DNA of 64,000 bases from Azorinus chamasolen (taxonomy: Eukaryota; Mollusca; Bivalvia; Cardiida; Solecurtidae). Position numbers and translations under genes: made by a program. Shown one piece after another: positions 20,704-31,734 of the stretch. The notes beneath the pieces were generated by a model. That model was not told the DNA's origin. It saw only the letters and a program-made list of their open reading frames with translations, and did not search any database. The stretch is from contig OY755237.1 of NCBI GenBank assembly GCA_963576725.1, positions 51,171,090 to 51,235,089 on the forward strand, in the 5' to 3' direction. Position 1 is the first letter of the stretch; every line of letters begins with the position of its first letter.

Positions 20704-20964
20704 AACACATGTTTGTGAAACACTATGCCACTGATTGTCACCAATATAAATTTGACCCGTAATTTAATTTGACATTAAACTGTTATATGACCCCCCCCCC
20801 CCCCCCCGGAAAAAAAAAAAAGTTCACCTCCGTAAGTTGCACAGGCATGCCAGGTTTGAAGTATGTATGCATGTGCAATGGCTACACAATTATTGCCAAC
20901 ATTAAAGTTTGAGCCAAGCCAACAAACAGGGCAAAATCACCCCCTCCTCATTGACTGGGGGCAT
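20704..20964 (+). mobile_element. Short pearl-like element, GTTTGTGAAACAC type
   Basis: AACACATGTTTGTGAAACAC start, TATGCCACTG box (decayed) and TGGGGGCAT end. Only part of one core unit remains. It contains a C17 run followed by A12 (20781-20811). Confidence 0.65.
20781..20811. repeat. Homopolymer C17 then A12
   Basis: A C run and an A run joined by GG. Likely length-unstable. Confidence 0.9.
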
Positions 20965-20979
20965 ACAATTATGACGGAC

Positions 20980-21118
20980 TGAAACCAAAGGGGCCATTTG
21001 ATGATCTGCTGTTTATGTATAGACATGCTTCTGGTTTCCACTATGGCCAAAAGAAGTATATCTTATTTATATTCATGATGTCATTATTTCTTATATGAAT
21101 ATTCATGGAGTAAAGGGT
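20980..21118 (+). mobile_element. B1 MITE, 3' half
   Basis: GTTTCCACTATGGCC...TATTCATGATGTCATTATTTC...GGAGTAAAGGGTCAA. Confidence 0.6.
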
Positions 21119-21119
21119 C

Positions 21120-21815
21120 AATTTATGCTTTCATATCCAAAGCTGATGCGAAAACTGAAGCACAACATCAAAGATATACAAAGGCTACCTATAATCTATA
21201 ATCCTACATTTTTTGTTCAACTAATTCTTACACACTACATTTATTTTTCCATGTTCAGCACTCATTTATTTTGAATAACTGTAGTCTGCTTACACATTGA
21301 AGGAAGACTGGTTTTATTTTCAATTACTAAGTAGATCCATACTTCAGTTACGGTAGTTGTTTTGAACCTGGTGAAACTGAAATTCAGAACTACAGTCTGA
21401 AGTAGAGTTGTAATCTGGGAAAGACATTTCAACAAATTGCTACCCACTTTCGCTTTTACACGACACAAACGCCTTGAGCAAAATTACAGTGTCGGTGGTT
21501 ACACGATAGATATAAGAGGCTCTATTTTCACAGTTATTATTGACACTGAATATAATTTGATTGCATATGTGTTGAAAACCTTCTATGGATAATACCTACT
21601 TTGATAAGTCGAAAGAACCCTGTGTTTTTACTGTTTTACTTCTTTTAAGAATTAGACTTCTCTTGACATTGAGTGTTATTGTCAAAACACGCTGTTCGTT
21701 GCATGATACATGTGTATATAGGAATTCCGAGTTTCATTGGTTGATAATGTAAGATTTCTTTGACCTTGTCCTTTATGAAACTTCCTATTTTCTAATTTGA
21801 GTACGGGTCAAACGG
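21120..21815. other. Unassigned, low-repeat DNA
   Basis: The minus-strand frame 21262-21468 (68 codons) has no family signal. This is one of the few stretches without recognisable mobile DNA. Confidence 0.35.
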
Positions 21816-21835
21816 AAATGACCGAAACGACGCAA

Positions 21836-21960
21836 AAGGCAGTTTGATTGGCTGAAAATGTAGGTCTATATGCTAATCAGTTACGAATGTGTATAAAAAT
21901 GCAATCGGAAACCTCGGCGATATTCCTTACACTTTAGAACGCCAAGATGTTGCGAAAACT
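21836..21960 (+). promoter_or_regulatory. Promoter-like block (CCAAT, octamer-like, TATA)
   Basis: In order: GATTGGCTGA (inverted CCAAT box, about 21846), ATGCTAATCAG (octamer-like, about 21871) and TGTATAAAAATG (TATA-like, about 21892). ~45 bp further is the start of the block shared with 3060-3084. The spacing fits an RNA polymerase II core promoter, but such short motifs also arise by chance in AT-rich DNA. Confidence 0.3.
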
Positions 21961-22051
21961 ACGGTAAAAATATTCGTTCGCGTCTTCTTTGGATTTTATT
22001 GAAAAATTAGTTTATCTTTGTGTATATTAGTATTAATTATCTTACATAGCG

Positions 22052-22211
22052 CAACATTATTAAATACACGAAGAGTAAACAAATACATGAACATTTTACA
22101 ACAAAACTAGAGCAGAATTGATTGTTTTTGTCTTGCGCATGTTCACTAGACAAGTGAACTCGTTGCCGTAAAGAGACCGACTAGTATATGGCGTTCCGAA
22201 CGCCATAAAAA
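22052..22211 (+). repeat. Copy B of the repeat ending in two stem-loops
   Basis: Aligns with 3305-3474. The stem GTTCAC...GTGAAC is at 22141-22159. The terminal stem TATGGCGTT-CCG-AACGCCATA (22187-22207) is a perfect 9-bp hairpin followed by AAAA and directly by a TTAA MITE. Confidence 0.55.
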
Positions 22212-22212
22212 T

Positions 22213-22437
22213 TAACCCTTTCCTCCATAAACACGCCTTTCTATGCCTCTGTAATAGTCAATTCCTTAAACCATTGTGATTAATAGTTATCACAATGGTT
22301 TCGCAAATGCTCTATTTATCACAATGGTTTCAATACTACATAATTCTAACTTTTTTTTTTCTCTAGTTAGTGCTCTTTTTGGGTAGATTCATTAAAAGAG
22401 GTTGGGTCTAAAAAAAGCCTATAAGGGAATGGGTTAA
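22213..22437 (+). mobile_element. Family A MITE
   Basis: TTAACCCTTTCCTCC to GGGAATGGGTTAA, with a partly deleted central palindrome. It abuts the A-run ending the copy B repeat. Confidence 0.8.
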
Positions 22438-22569
22438 TTAGTTTTGAAACCATTCTGATAAACAGAGCATTTATGCTCCTATAATGGAGAAATGCTCTAT
22501 ATCACAATGATTTCAAAAAGAGACTTTTCAATAGGCGTCAAAAGGTGTCAATATCAGGGAATTGGTTAA
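22434..22569. mobile_element. Short family A derivative
   Basis: Shares TTAA with the previous element. GAAACCATTCTGATAAACAG...ATCACAATGATTTC palindrome, ending GGGAATTGGTTAA. Confidence 0.65.
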
Positions 22570-22672
22570 CCAGTTTTGCACTCTTAGCAATAATGCCATC
22601 TGTAAATATTGTCATCTGCTTCAATTCTAAAAGTACATTATTCTTCCATTTCTTTTTGTTTTAAAAACAAAC

Positions 22673-22945
22673 AGTATTACAGTGACAAACAGTTTGGATC
22701 CTGTTACAGTGACAAACAGTTTGGCTCCTGATGTGATGCAGTATTACAGTGACAAACAGTTTGGCTCCTGATGTGATGCAGTATTACAGTGACAAACAGT
22801 TTGGCTCCTGATGTGATGCAGTGTTACAGTGACAAACAGTTTGGCTCCTGATGTGATGCAGTATTACAGTGACAAACAGTTTGGCTCCTGATGTGATGCA
22901 GTGTTACAGTGACAAACAGTTTGGCTCCTGATGCTATGCAGTTTT
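22673..22945. repeat. 40-bp minisatellite, about 6 copies, derived from a C-family arm
   Basis: The unit is TATTACAGTGACAAACAG / TTTGGCTCCTGATGTGATGC / AG. CAAACAGTTTGG.TCCTGATG is the left arm of the C-family hairpin, whose right arm follows at about 22950-22985. Confidence 0.9.
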
Positions 22946-23020
22946 GTTATTCAGCATCTCATCTGGAACAAGACTGTTTGCATATAGGATGTCACAAAGT
23001 CACCAATAAGCACTGAAGGT

Positions 23021-23196
23021 TAACCCATTCCTTCATATAAACACCTTTTCACGCATCTGCAAACAGAGTAGATCCAGATCAGACGAATCCTATTTGAGCC
23101 ATTTGATTAGGGTCTGTTCTGTTTGCTAATGGAATTTGATAGATCTGTTTCTTAAGTTTCTAAAATGGCTACAATGTTCCATCTTCCATATTTCAT
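23021..23196 (-). mobile_element. B2 MITE, left part (cut by pearl-like insertion)
   Basis: TTAACCCATTCCTTC start and CAAACAGAGTAGATCCAGATC hairpin, running to CATATTTCATT, where intact B2 copies continue with ATAACTATTTTG. Confidence 0.7.
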
Positions 23197-23946
23197 TACA
23201 AGAGGGCCATGATGACCCTATACCGTTCACCTGTGAAATGAAGCACTAGATAGAGATGAACTCGAAGTCATAACCATCTCTGGAAAATGAAGATAAGAGG
23301 GCCATAGTAGTTCTAATTTTTTCAACTGAAGATTATTCAGATTGTTCAAAAGGTATGGTAGTCCTAATTAATTCTTAATATGGTCATCAGACAACTATTC
23401 CTACCAAATGCCACTTAAATTGGACCACTGGTTTTGAAGAAGATTTCCTAAAGGTTTTCTATACAGTTGAGTTATATAACAAATCTAGCCAAGCCCCAGC
23501 TGGCGGCCATGTTTTTGAGATATCAACATGATTTTAACAATTTTCATAAAGGGTCACCAGGCAACTATTCCTATCAAATACCATTCTGAGTTTCGGAGAA
23601 GAAGGTTTTTAAAGGTTTTCTATACAGTTGAGTTATATAAGGAAATCTAAGCAACACTCCTGGTAGCCATATGTTTTGACAACATGATTTTTACAATTTT
23701 GATAAAGGTTCACCAGGCAACTATTCCTACCAATAACCATTAATATTCATAACCACCGGTTTTGGAGAAGTTTTTCTATACAATTACATAAGAAAGTCAA
23801 GCCACCCTCTTGCCCACATGTTTATTGAGATACTAACATGATTTCTAGCAACTTTGATAAAGGGTCACCATGCTACTTTTCCCACCAAATACCATTCAAA
23901 TTGGACCACCGGTTTCGGAGAAGAAGATTTTTAAAGATCTTCTATA

Positions 23947-24915
23947 CAGTAAAACTCGGTTATAACAAATTCCAAGGGACTGAAGGATTTACTTCGCTAT
24001 AAACATTATTCGCTATATTGATAGTACGAAGTTCGCTGTAAATTATGACTCTGGCACGCGACTGATCAAAACTTTATTAAACTGCAATTCAGACAAGCAA
24101 ACGAATATGCGTAACGATCAAACTCCCAAAATGTACATCATGCATCGTACAGCTTACTCATTTCTGGACGAAATCAGTCATTTGCTTTTGAACACACGAT
24201 GCTTGACACTTGCCAAACAATTATTTCATAGATCTCAACGTTTTAAAAAATTTTATCAAGAATATTTGGTTGTTGCTCCAATGCCTGGTGCAAATTGTAT
24301 ATAGCGGACAAAGACTCTGCGTATGTTGGCATGGGCAAATATTCCTTATCTGTGTCGTCATCGGAGTCAGCGATATTTTTAGCTGAAAATGCTGAAATAA
24401 TATGAAATCGGGGAGGGAATAACAAAACCAAAATACCAAGTATTTATTTTTTAAAAAAAAAGAGCATCATATCTTGACGATGTTTAGCTATAACTCATAC
24501 TTTTAAGTGCATATATGCCCCGCGGCTAGCGGTGTTTAATTATACCTTATCGCTACACAAGGTTAATTATACCATACCACCTTGAAGAATACATGTTTAC
24601 GGATCGCTTCACAGTTCGCCCCAACACTAATGTGTTTTAACACCTATGCGACATGGTGTTAATCATGCGAAATACACAGGTGATTTAAGATAGTAGCAAG
24701 GTGAAACTTCGCTTTAACGATGGAATTTTAAAGTCTTTTGTGAATAAAGGTACTGGAAAATCAGTCTGCCATAAGCGAAAATTCGCTCTAACCGACTTCG
24801 TACTAAACATTATAGTCTGTATAGAATTAATGATGATATCAGCCGGGGAACGAAATTTAGTTCACTATAAGCGGAAATTCGCTTTATAAAAGTTCGTTAT
24901 AAATAAGTTTTACTG
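23947..24915 (-). mobile_element. Pogo/Tigger-like transposon remnant (TA target)
   Basis: The ends CAGTAAAACTCGGTTATAAC and, from the right, CAGTAAAACTTATTTATAAC are each flanked by TA (23945-23946, 24916-24917). Subterminal motifs of the type TTCGCTnTA recur in both ends, as in pogo-type elements. About 970 bp is far shorter than an autonomous Tigger (usually over 2 kb). A transposase C-terminal trace lies at 24243-24431. Confidence 0.7.
24243..24431 (-). pseudogene. Pogo/Tigger-type transposase, C-terminal fragment
   Basis: The minus-strand frame has an acidic stretch (ADSDDDTDKE) followed by PTYAESLSAIYNLHQALEQQ. This resembles the region after the DDE catalytic domain of CENP-B/Tigger-like transposases: an acid-rich linker, then an amphipathic helix of the type 'AL..L..L..FLE' near the C-terminus. 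The frame closes soon after ILDKIF, while a neighbouring frame continues KTLRSMK, suggesting a frameshift. The HTH DNA-binding and DDE domains are absent. Its place inside a CAGT-ended, TA-flanked element supports the assignment. I rate it probable, not certain, because only ~45 residues are informative. Confidence 0.5.
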
Positions 24916-25039
24916 TATAGTTATATATAAGGAAATCTAGCCCCGCCCAGTGGCAGCCATGTTTTTTTCAGATATCGACATGATTTTAACAATTTTGATA
25001 AAAGGTCACCAGGTGACTATCCCTACCAAATTCCATTAA

Positions 25040-25277
25040 ACTTATTCCAAATTCTAGTGCCTACTGAATATTCATGGACAAAATAGTTAAAATGAAATAT
25101 TGAAGATGGAAAATTGTAACCATTTTAGAAACTAAAGAAACAGATCTATCAAATTCTATTAGCAAACAGAGCAGTCTCTCTGATCAGACAACTATCATAA
25201 GGAGCCATCTCATCTGGGTCTACTCTGTTTGCAGATGCATGAAAACTAGAAAAGGCATTATATGAAGTGAAGGAATA
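25040..25277 (+). mobile_element. B2 MITE, left end lost
   Basis: TTATTCCAAATTCTAGTGCC...GAATATTCATGGACAAAATAG, with a CAAACAGAGCAG hairpin. The right end is decayed (GTGAAGGAATAAG). Confidence 0.7.
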
Positions 25278-25389
25278 AGCAGATAGCATTTTTGACAGAG
25301 GTAGGTGAGCAAACTGTGAATTTGTTAACACCTAAGCCAATACAGTAAAGCTCACTATACTGGAAATTTAGTAAAGAATCTTCATATAA

Positions 25390-25745
25390 AAAAACGCTTT
25401 TTCATGCCTTTGCAAACAGAAAAGTCTCAGATCGTACGGCTCCTACAGGATATGATTAATCAGGGTCTGCTCTGTTTGCTTATGATATGAAACAGATCTG
25501 ATTCTACTGTTTTTGTCAATGCAAATCATTCCCTAGAAAATTTTACACACCGGTAGTAAGAATTCAGCTATTGGTTATAAATATCTGTGACATCATTATT
25601 TAATTCTTACATATTCCCTGTTCAGTATTCATGTAAGGAAATAATGACATCATGAATATATAAATAGCTGAATTTATATAATGTTAACTTTTCAAGGACC
25701 CTCGGACCAGACAGCTCCTATACTCTGTAAATACGTTAAAAGGCA
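25390..25745 (+). mobile_element. B1 MITE with rearranged 3' end
   Basis: CAAACAGAAAAGTCTCAGATC hairpin, then the B1 tail, which is inverted-duplicated (TAATTCTTACATATTCCC / TTCATGTAAGGAAATAATG). A second core half (GGACCAGACAGCTCCTATAC) follows. Confidence 0.6.
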
Positions 25746-25747
25746 TT

Positions 25748-25957
25748 TATCCTTTTCCTTCATATTAACGCCTTTTCACACATTTGCAAACAGAGTAGAC
25801 CCAAATCAGACGGCTCCTGCGAATTTGATAGATCTGTTTCTTTACTTTCTAAAGGGGTACAATGTTCCACCTTCCATATTTCATTATACCTATTTTATCC
25901 AAGAATGTTCAGTAAGTATTGGCATTTGAAATAAACATAGAACAGGGAAAGGGTTAA
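25748..25957 (-). mobile_element. B2 MITE
   Basis: CCTTTTCCTTCATATTAACGCC start, GGGAAAGGGTTAA end, and the right hairpin arm deleted. Confidence 0.75.
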
Positions 25958-25969
25958 TGATCTTACTAG

Positions 25970-26170
25970 GTGGCAGCCTTTCATGAAAACTCATCAACTA
26001 AAGGGTTATCTGTCAACTCAAGGCCAGAACGCCCCAAAGGCTACATGACCAACAATATTCCTGCAGTTACTTTCATTCATGAAGATGCAGATGAACCACA
26101 TTTTTGTGGTCAGCGGGCCATGCATGGTCGGCCTGACCCCATTCCAGCCATACCTGGGCTGCCAAGATAG
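25970..26170 (+). CDS. Candidate coding exon, unknown product
   Basis: A 66-codon open frame with protein-like composition (SRPERPKGYMTNNIPAV, then EDADEPHFCGQ, then GRPDPIPAIPGLPR) and a stop at 26168-26170. It lies in a stretch with no repeat signature, between a B2 MITE and a C-family hairpin. An in-frame TAG directly precedes it and the dinucleotide AG ends at 25969, so it could be a last exon starting at a splice acceptor. The polypyrimidine tract is weak. I do not recognise the protein. It could be chance. Confidence 0.25.
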   Translation: MAAFHENSSTKGLSVNSRPERPKGYMTNNIPAVTFIHEDADEPHFCGQRAMHGRPDPIPAIPGLPR

Positions 26171-26217
26171 ACATAGGCAGTAATTATCTCTAAACACACT
26201 ATGGATGAATTCATGAC

Positions 26218-26290
26218 AATCTTTGCTAACAGTTTGGATCCAGATGAGATCCTGAGTAATTTGAGGTCTCATCAGTATACAAATGGTTTG
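26218..26290. repeat. C-family hairpin fragment
   Basis: AACAGTTTGGATCCAGATGAG...AGGTCTCATCAGTATACAAATGG. Confidence 0.55.
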
Positions 26291-26478
26291 AAAAATTTAT
26301 TTACATTTTGTTAATAGCAAAAGAAAAAGTCATCTTTTCAGACTATTGAAGCTAATGACAAATGCTGACAATGGTTGCTAAGCATATTAAGAATTACCTT
26401 GTTGCCTACAGCATTGCCAGACCTCCAAGATGCCAGTTGGGTCATCTAGTGCACTAAGGAGTGTGTTTGAACACGTTT

Positions 26479-26733
26479 AGAGCTTTACTCCATAAATATT
26501 CCTGTGAGAAATAAAGACATCATACATACCAGTATTATTATGTAAGAAATAATGACATCATGAATATTATCTAGATATCCTTTTATAATGACACATGAAC
26601 ATTGAACACAGAGATTTTAAATTTGGCCATTGCAGAATTTATATTATTTCATAAGCAAACAGTGCACTGACCCTGATCTGGGCCTACTCTGTTTGCAAAG
26701 GTGTAGAAAGGTGCATTTATCGAGAAAAGGGTT
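26479..26733 (-). mobile_element. B1 MITE
   Basis: TTTACTCCATAAATATTCC...AATAATGACATCATGAATATT...GCAAACAGTGCACTGACCC...AGAAAAGGGTTAA. The left TTAA is decayed. Confidence 0.7.
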
Positions 26734-26734
26734 A

Positions 26735-27420
26735 ATTCTGAATTTCGTTGCTGATATCAAGTCGGTGATTATCTATGCAAACAGTTTGGAACTGTTAGTA
26801 TCTGGTACAGTCACAAGAATATTTGATAATTTTACTGTTTATATAAAGCCCATACTAAGCCACTTATTGTAAAAAGACTGTTTATTATCCAAAGTAATGC
26901 ATGATTTTGTTCAATTACAAAAAGCACTGTTGAATAAAAACCATTATGACGAAATCTGGTACAGACATTGTGAAGTTTGGGAGTGCATAGTTGTAGATCT
27001 GCATCTACATCTGCTGCAGTAATTTGATGTGATTATGAAGAAGTCTGCAGGGTGGAGCTCAACTAAACTTTCCATCAGAACCATACCAAGGTTATTGAAC
27101 CTGTTTCCTTGGAGTCTGTAGTATTTGCCTCCCATGTAATACAGTAAAATCTGGATTATTCGAACACTAAAATACGTATCATTATCAATCTTTACAATAG
27201 ATGGCAACTTAATGTATCGTGAAAGTCATGCACAAAGCTTTCTGTATGACTTTCACCATACATTAAGCAGCCACATGTTTACAAGGGTCTAAATTCTTCT
27301 ATACTAAAATTTGATTTGATTTCACAGTACTTAGTAAAATTTCCCTGGCAGTTATTGGAAGATTTAAAACCTTTCACCAGGAGCTTCTTCTGACAAATCT
27401 ATTTCAGCACTGTATGGAAT
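26735..27420. other. Low-repeat DNA with TA-type MITE remnant
   Basis: A minus-strand frame 26944-27207 (87 codons) has no family signal. A CAGTAAAATCTGGATTATTC terminus starts at 27142 after TA. The core GGCAACTTAATGTATCGTG / CACCATACATTAAGCAGCC (27192-27272) is the palindrome of the TA-type MITE family, with its right terminus lost. Confidence 0.45.
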
Positions 27421-27439
27421 ATTTTGACTATTTGAGCAC

Positions 27440-27681
27440 TTAACCCTTAAATTCCCTCATACAAACACATTTTCAAGCATTTGCAAACAGAGAAGACCCA
27501 GATGAGAGGAGCCGTCTGATCAGGGTCTGCTCTGTTTGCTTTTGGAATTTGACAGCTCTGTTTTTTTACTTTCTAAAATGGTTACAATGTTCCACCTTCC
27601 ATATTTCATTATAACTATTGTGACAATGAATATTCAGTAGGTTTTTAATTTGAAATAAACATAGAACAGGGAAAGGGTTAA
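27440..27681 (-). mobile_element. B2 MITE
   Basis: TTAACCCTTAAATTCCCTC to GGGAAAGGGTTAA, with CAAACAGAGAAGACCCAGATG and a shortened hairpin. Confidence 0.8.
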
Positions 27682-27717
27682 GTATTGGATCTGGTAGAGA
27701 AATGACAATTTTAGCAT

Positions 27718-27930
27718 TTAACCCTTTCCTCCATAAATACTCCTTTCTACGCCTCTGTATTATAACCACTTCTTGAAACCATTGTGATAAATAGAGCAAA
27801 TTCTTTATTTATCACAATGGTTTCAAATTACAAAATTCTAAAAGTTTACTTTTCTCTAGAAAATGCTCCTTTTGGGTAGATTCATTCACAGGGGTTGGGT
27901 CTAAAAATAGCCTATGGAGGAAAGGGTTAA
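27718..27930 (+). mobile_element. Family A MITE inserted in a family E element
   Basis: TTAACCCTTTCCTCC to GGAAAGGGTTAA. The flanks GAGAAATGACAATTTTAGCA and GTTTACACCGTTATCTATTG are the family E downstream flank, contiguous elsewhere (e.g. 46236-46280). Confidence 0.8.
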
Positions 27931-28170
27931 GTTTACACCGTTATCTATTGCTCTGGCACTCTACCCTATAGTAAGGCTCCAGAGTAAGTCAATCTGGCAT
28001 CATTTTGATACTTTAAATTAGACAGAGAGAGTAACATAGTGTAAACCCTGATGAAACAGATTCTTTAGGAACCATTTGACCCAGGTCTATACTATTTGCC
28101 TCAATTTATACAGAGTAACAAAGGTATTTTGACAGTTAATATACAAAATGATTCATTAAATTTGATACAC

Positions 28171-30671
28171 AACTAGAAAATTGTGTCTGTAAGACACAGT
28201 GATGCCCCCGTGTAGGTGCTTGCCTAGCTGTACGTTAAATTCCTAAGTCATTTGACCTTGACCTTGGGCTTGCGGGCAGCATGGGCTGGGTGCATAATGA
28301 AAGTATGGATGGTGTTGAATGTGTATATGCAATTCCATACCAATAGCTATAGCGGTTAGTGAGATATAAGACTATGAAAAACTGTGACAACCAACTGCAC
28401 ATAAAATTCCTAAGTCATTTGACCTTGACCTTGGGCTTGCGGGCAGCATGGGTCGGGTGCGTAATGAAAGTATGGATGGTATTTAATATGTATATGCAAT
28501 TCCATGCAAATAGCTACAGTGGTTAGGGAGATATGAGATATAAGACTATGAAAAAACTGTGACAACCAACTGCACGTAAAGTTCCTAAGTCATTTGACCT
28601 TGACCTTGGGCTTGCGAGCAGCATGGGCTGGGTGTGGAATGAAAGTATGGATGGTGTTTAATGTGTATATGCAATTCCATGGCAATAGCTACAGTGGTTA
28701 GGGAGATATAAGACAATGAAACAAGAGGGCCAGAATGGCCCTGACATCGCTCACCAGGCAATCAGAGGAGAAGATGTTCAAAGTTTTCACTATATGTTTC
28801 TAGAGAAAACTAGCCACCCCTGGGGCAGGCCAATTTTGATCCAAGGGCCATAATTTATACAACTTTTGTAGAGGACCTGAACATGATGCTATGTGCCAAA
28901 TATGAAAGCTGAGAACCTTCCAGTTTCTGAGGAAAATATTTTCAAATTTGACACTATATGTTTCTATTGCGAACTGGCTACCCCTGGGGCGGGGCCAATT
29001 TTGACCCCGGGGGCATAATTTATATAACTCTTGTAGAGGACCTGAACATGATGTTATGTGTCAAATATGAAAGCTGAGAACCTTCCAGTTTCTGAGGAGA
29101 AGATTTTCAAAGTTGTCACTATATGTTTCTATTGAGACATGGCTACCCCTGGGGCGGGGCCAATTTTGACCCCTGAGGCATAATTTATATAACTTTTGTA
29201 GAGGACCTGAATATGATCCTATGTGCCAAATATGAAAGCTAAGAACCCTGTAGATTTAGAGGAGAAGATTTTCAAAGTTTTCACTATATGTTTCTATTGA
29301 AAACTGGCCACCCCTGGGGCAGGGTCAATTTTGACCCCAGGGGCATAATGTATATAACTTTTGTAGAGGACCTGAACATGATGCTATGTGCCAAATATGA
29401 AAGCTGAGAACCTTCCAGTTTCAGAGGAGAAGATTTTCAAAGTTTCACAATATGTTTCTATTGAAAACAGACCACCCCTGGGGCGGGGCTAATATTGACC
29501 CCAGGGGCATAATTTATATAAATTTTGTAGAGGACCTGAACATGATGCTATGTGCCAAATATGAAAGCTGAGAACCCTGTAGATTCAGAAGAAAAGATTT
29601 TCAAAGTTGTCACTATATGTTTCTATTCAAAACTGGCTACCCCTGGGGCGGGGCCAATTTTGACCCCAGGGGCATAATTTATATAACTTTTGTAGAGGAC
29701 CTGAACATGATGCTATGTGCCAAATATGAAAGCTGAGAACCCTGTAGATTCAGAGAAGATTTTCAAAGTTGTCACTATATGTTTCTAATGAAATCTGGCT
29801 ACCCCTGGGGCGGGGCCAATTTTGACCCCATGGCCATAATTTATATAACTTTTGTAGAGGACCTGAACATGATGCTATGTGCCAAATATGAAAGCTGAGA
29901 ACCCTGTAGATTCAGAGGAGAAGATTTTCAAAGTTGTCACTATATGTTTCTATTCAAAACTGGCTACCCCTGGGGCGGGGCCAATTTTGACCCCAGGGGC
30001 AAAATTTATATAACTTTTGTAGAGGACCTGAACATGATGCTATGTGCCAAATATGAAAGCTGAGAACCCTGTAGATTCAGAGGAGAAGATTTTCAAAGTT
30101 TTACTATATATTTCAATAGAAAACAAGGCACCCCTGGGGCGGGGCCAATTTTGACCCCAGGGGCAAAATTTATATCACTTTTGTAGAGGACCTAAAGATG
30201 ATGCTATGTACCAAAGATGAAAGCTGAGAACCCTGTAGATTCAGAGAAGAAGATTTTTAAAGGTTCAAATTGTTGACGCCCGACGACGGACGACGACGGA
30301 CGACGACGGACGACGGACATCAAGTGATCACAAAATCTCACCCTGAGCACAAAAGTGCTCTGGTGAGCTAAAAACTGTGACAAAAAACTGCACGTAAATG
30401 TGACAACCAACTGCACGTAAAATTTCCAAGTCATTTGATCTTGACCTTGGGCTTGCCAGCAGTATGGGTGGGGTGTCAAATGATAGCACAGATGGTAATT
30501 GATGTGTATGTGAAGTTTCATGTGTATAAGTGAAGAAATTACTGACTTATAACACTTGAAAAACTGTGACATCCAACTGCACCTAAAAGCGTGACACACG
30601 GACAGACAGACAGACAGACGGACGGACATGTGCAAAACATAATGCCCCCTGACTATCGTCAACGGGGGCAT
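28171..30671 (+). mobile_element. Pearl-like element, GTGTCTGTAAGACAC / ATGCCCCC type, with nested insertion
   Basis: AACTAGAAAATTGTGTCTG start (hairpin GTGTCT...AGACAC), box GATGCCCCCGTG. It ends CGGGGGCAT plus A-run. ~175-bp units carry TTTGACCTTGACCTTGGGCT, and (ACAG)n/(ACGG)n lies at about 30600-30628. A unit is split at 28729/30370 by the next element. Confidence 0.8.
28730..30369 (+). mobile_element. Pearl-like element, GGGCCAGAATGGCCC / GCTCACC type, nested
   Basis: AACAAGAGGGCCAGAATGGC start, box CGCTCACCAG. It ends with the hairpin GAGCACAAAAGTGCTC, then TGGTGAGCT and an A-run. About nine ~165-bp units contain GGCTACCCCTGGGGCGGGGC and TTTTGTAGAGGACCTGAAC. A CGACGACGGA microsatellite lies at 30277-30317. 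Intact host units (e.g. around 28375-28390) give the empty target. No duplication. Confidence 0.85.
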
Positions 30672-30747
30672 AAAAATGATTTTCTAAAGTGCACTATCAT
30701 TTCACAGTACCATCCTTAAAACTATTACTTTTTTATTACTTCTCCGA

Positions 30748-30988
30748 TTAACCCCCTTGTTGACATTTAAAGCTTAAGCCTTTGAAAGCGGAAAAAAGTG
30801 TACTGCCACTTGCAGATACTGTGTAGACCAAGGTCAGAAGGCTCCTTAGAGGAGTTCTCAAACCAGGCTCTGCACTGTTTGTCTTTCAAAAAATCCATTA
30901 GCAAAGTACACCCCTTCACAATTATGAACTCCTTTTTCATACTACAATGGATCATTCCACTTTGAAAATTCAATGTTCAAAAGGTTAA
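30748..30988. mobile_element. D-family MITE
   Basis: TTAACCCCCTTGTTGAC to AAAAGGTTAA. Core GGCTCCTTAGAGGAGTTCTC. Confidence 0.65.
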
Positions 30989-31184
30989 CCCTTAAAGTGC
31001 AGGAATTGAGTACATAAGACCTTTGTCAACAGTATAGAGCCAGATAATTGGGCTCCTGGAGGAACTCAGTCTGATCAGGCTCCACACTGTTTGTCAGAAA
31101 AATAAAATTTGATAGAATGTTTTGTTCAATTAATATCCAGAAATGGAGGAGCCAGTATTAATTATTCATCAGGTTTAGGGTTAA
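30985..31184. mobile_element. D-family MITE sharing TTAA with the previous
   Basis: TTAACCCTTAAAGTGCAGG to GGTTTAGGGTTAA. Core GGGCTCCTGGAGGAACTC. Confidence 0.65.
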
Positions 31185-31680
31185 AGATATCACAGATTCA
31201 GTATTTAATCATAAGCTTGCTGACAAAATATTCTTGATCACCCTTTTCTTCTGTTTCTATTCTAAAACAGAAGCTATTCTTGTTTTTTCTACAATCATAT
31301 GATATGAATGCAGGGTATGATGGTTTGGATCCTGAATAGATAACTGTTGCAATTTACTAAACATCTCATCTGTATCCAAACTGTTTGCAAGTGAAGTCTA
31401 ATGGTAACATGATTTTTTATGAATGAATGGTTGTTCATGACTCAAATAAATTTGGTTTAACAGTGAACTGAGAAAACACTAAATTTGTTATTAACCCTTA
31501 TTCCGCCAATCGCTACCTGTCATTTTCAAAAAGTCTGAATCAATATGAGACGAGTTACTCACACTCCAAACTGTCTGACACTCCTAAAATAGTTTTTCAA
31601 AGGTTAAAACAAATGGAAAGTATGTAATACTAATACAACAGATCAGCAGGAGTATACATTTTTTTCATCAGGTAAAGGAT
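31185..31680. other. C-family fragments and unassigned DNA
   Basis: GATGGTTTGGATCCTGAATAG and CATCTCATCTGTATCCAAACTG (31318-31386) form a C-family hairpin. A TTAACCC start at about 31494 ends near 31606. No gene is seen. Confidence 0.45.
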
Positions 31681-31734
31681 TAACCCTTTACCTCATGAAT
31701 ATTTATTAAGATATAATGACAGTAGCAATACTAG
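31680..31734 (-). mobile_element. B1 MITE, truncated
   Basis: TTAACCCTTTACCTCATGAAT, then cut at the start of the next block. Confidence 0.6.

Larger units (their letters stand above)
23197..25039 (+). mobile_element. Pearl-like element, GCTCACC-box type, 3' truncated
   Basis: It starts ACAAGAGGGCCATGATGACC with box CGTTCACCTG. Several ~145-bp units follow with TATACAGTTGAGTTATATAA and AGGCAACTATTCCTACCAA. It carries the Tigger-like insertion 23947-24915 and stops without its 3' box at a B2 MITE. Confidence 0.65.

Noticed and set aside
30204..30671. 155-codon minus-strand frame with SVRLSVCLSVCH-type residues
   Set aside because: Antisense reading of the ACAG/ACGG microsatellite and the end of pearl-like elements; frames at 17842-18051 and 55673-55867 start the same way.
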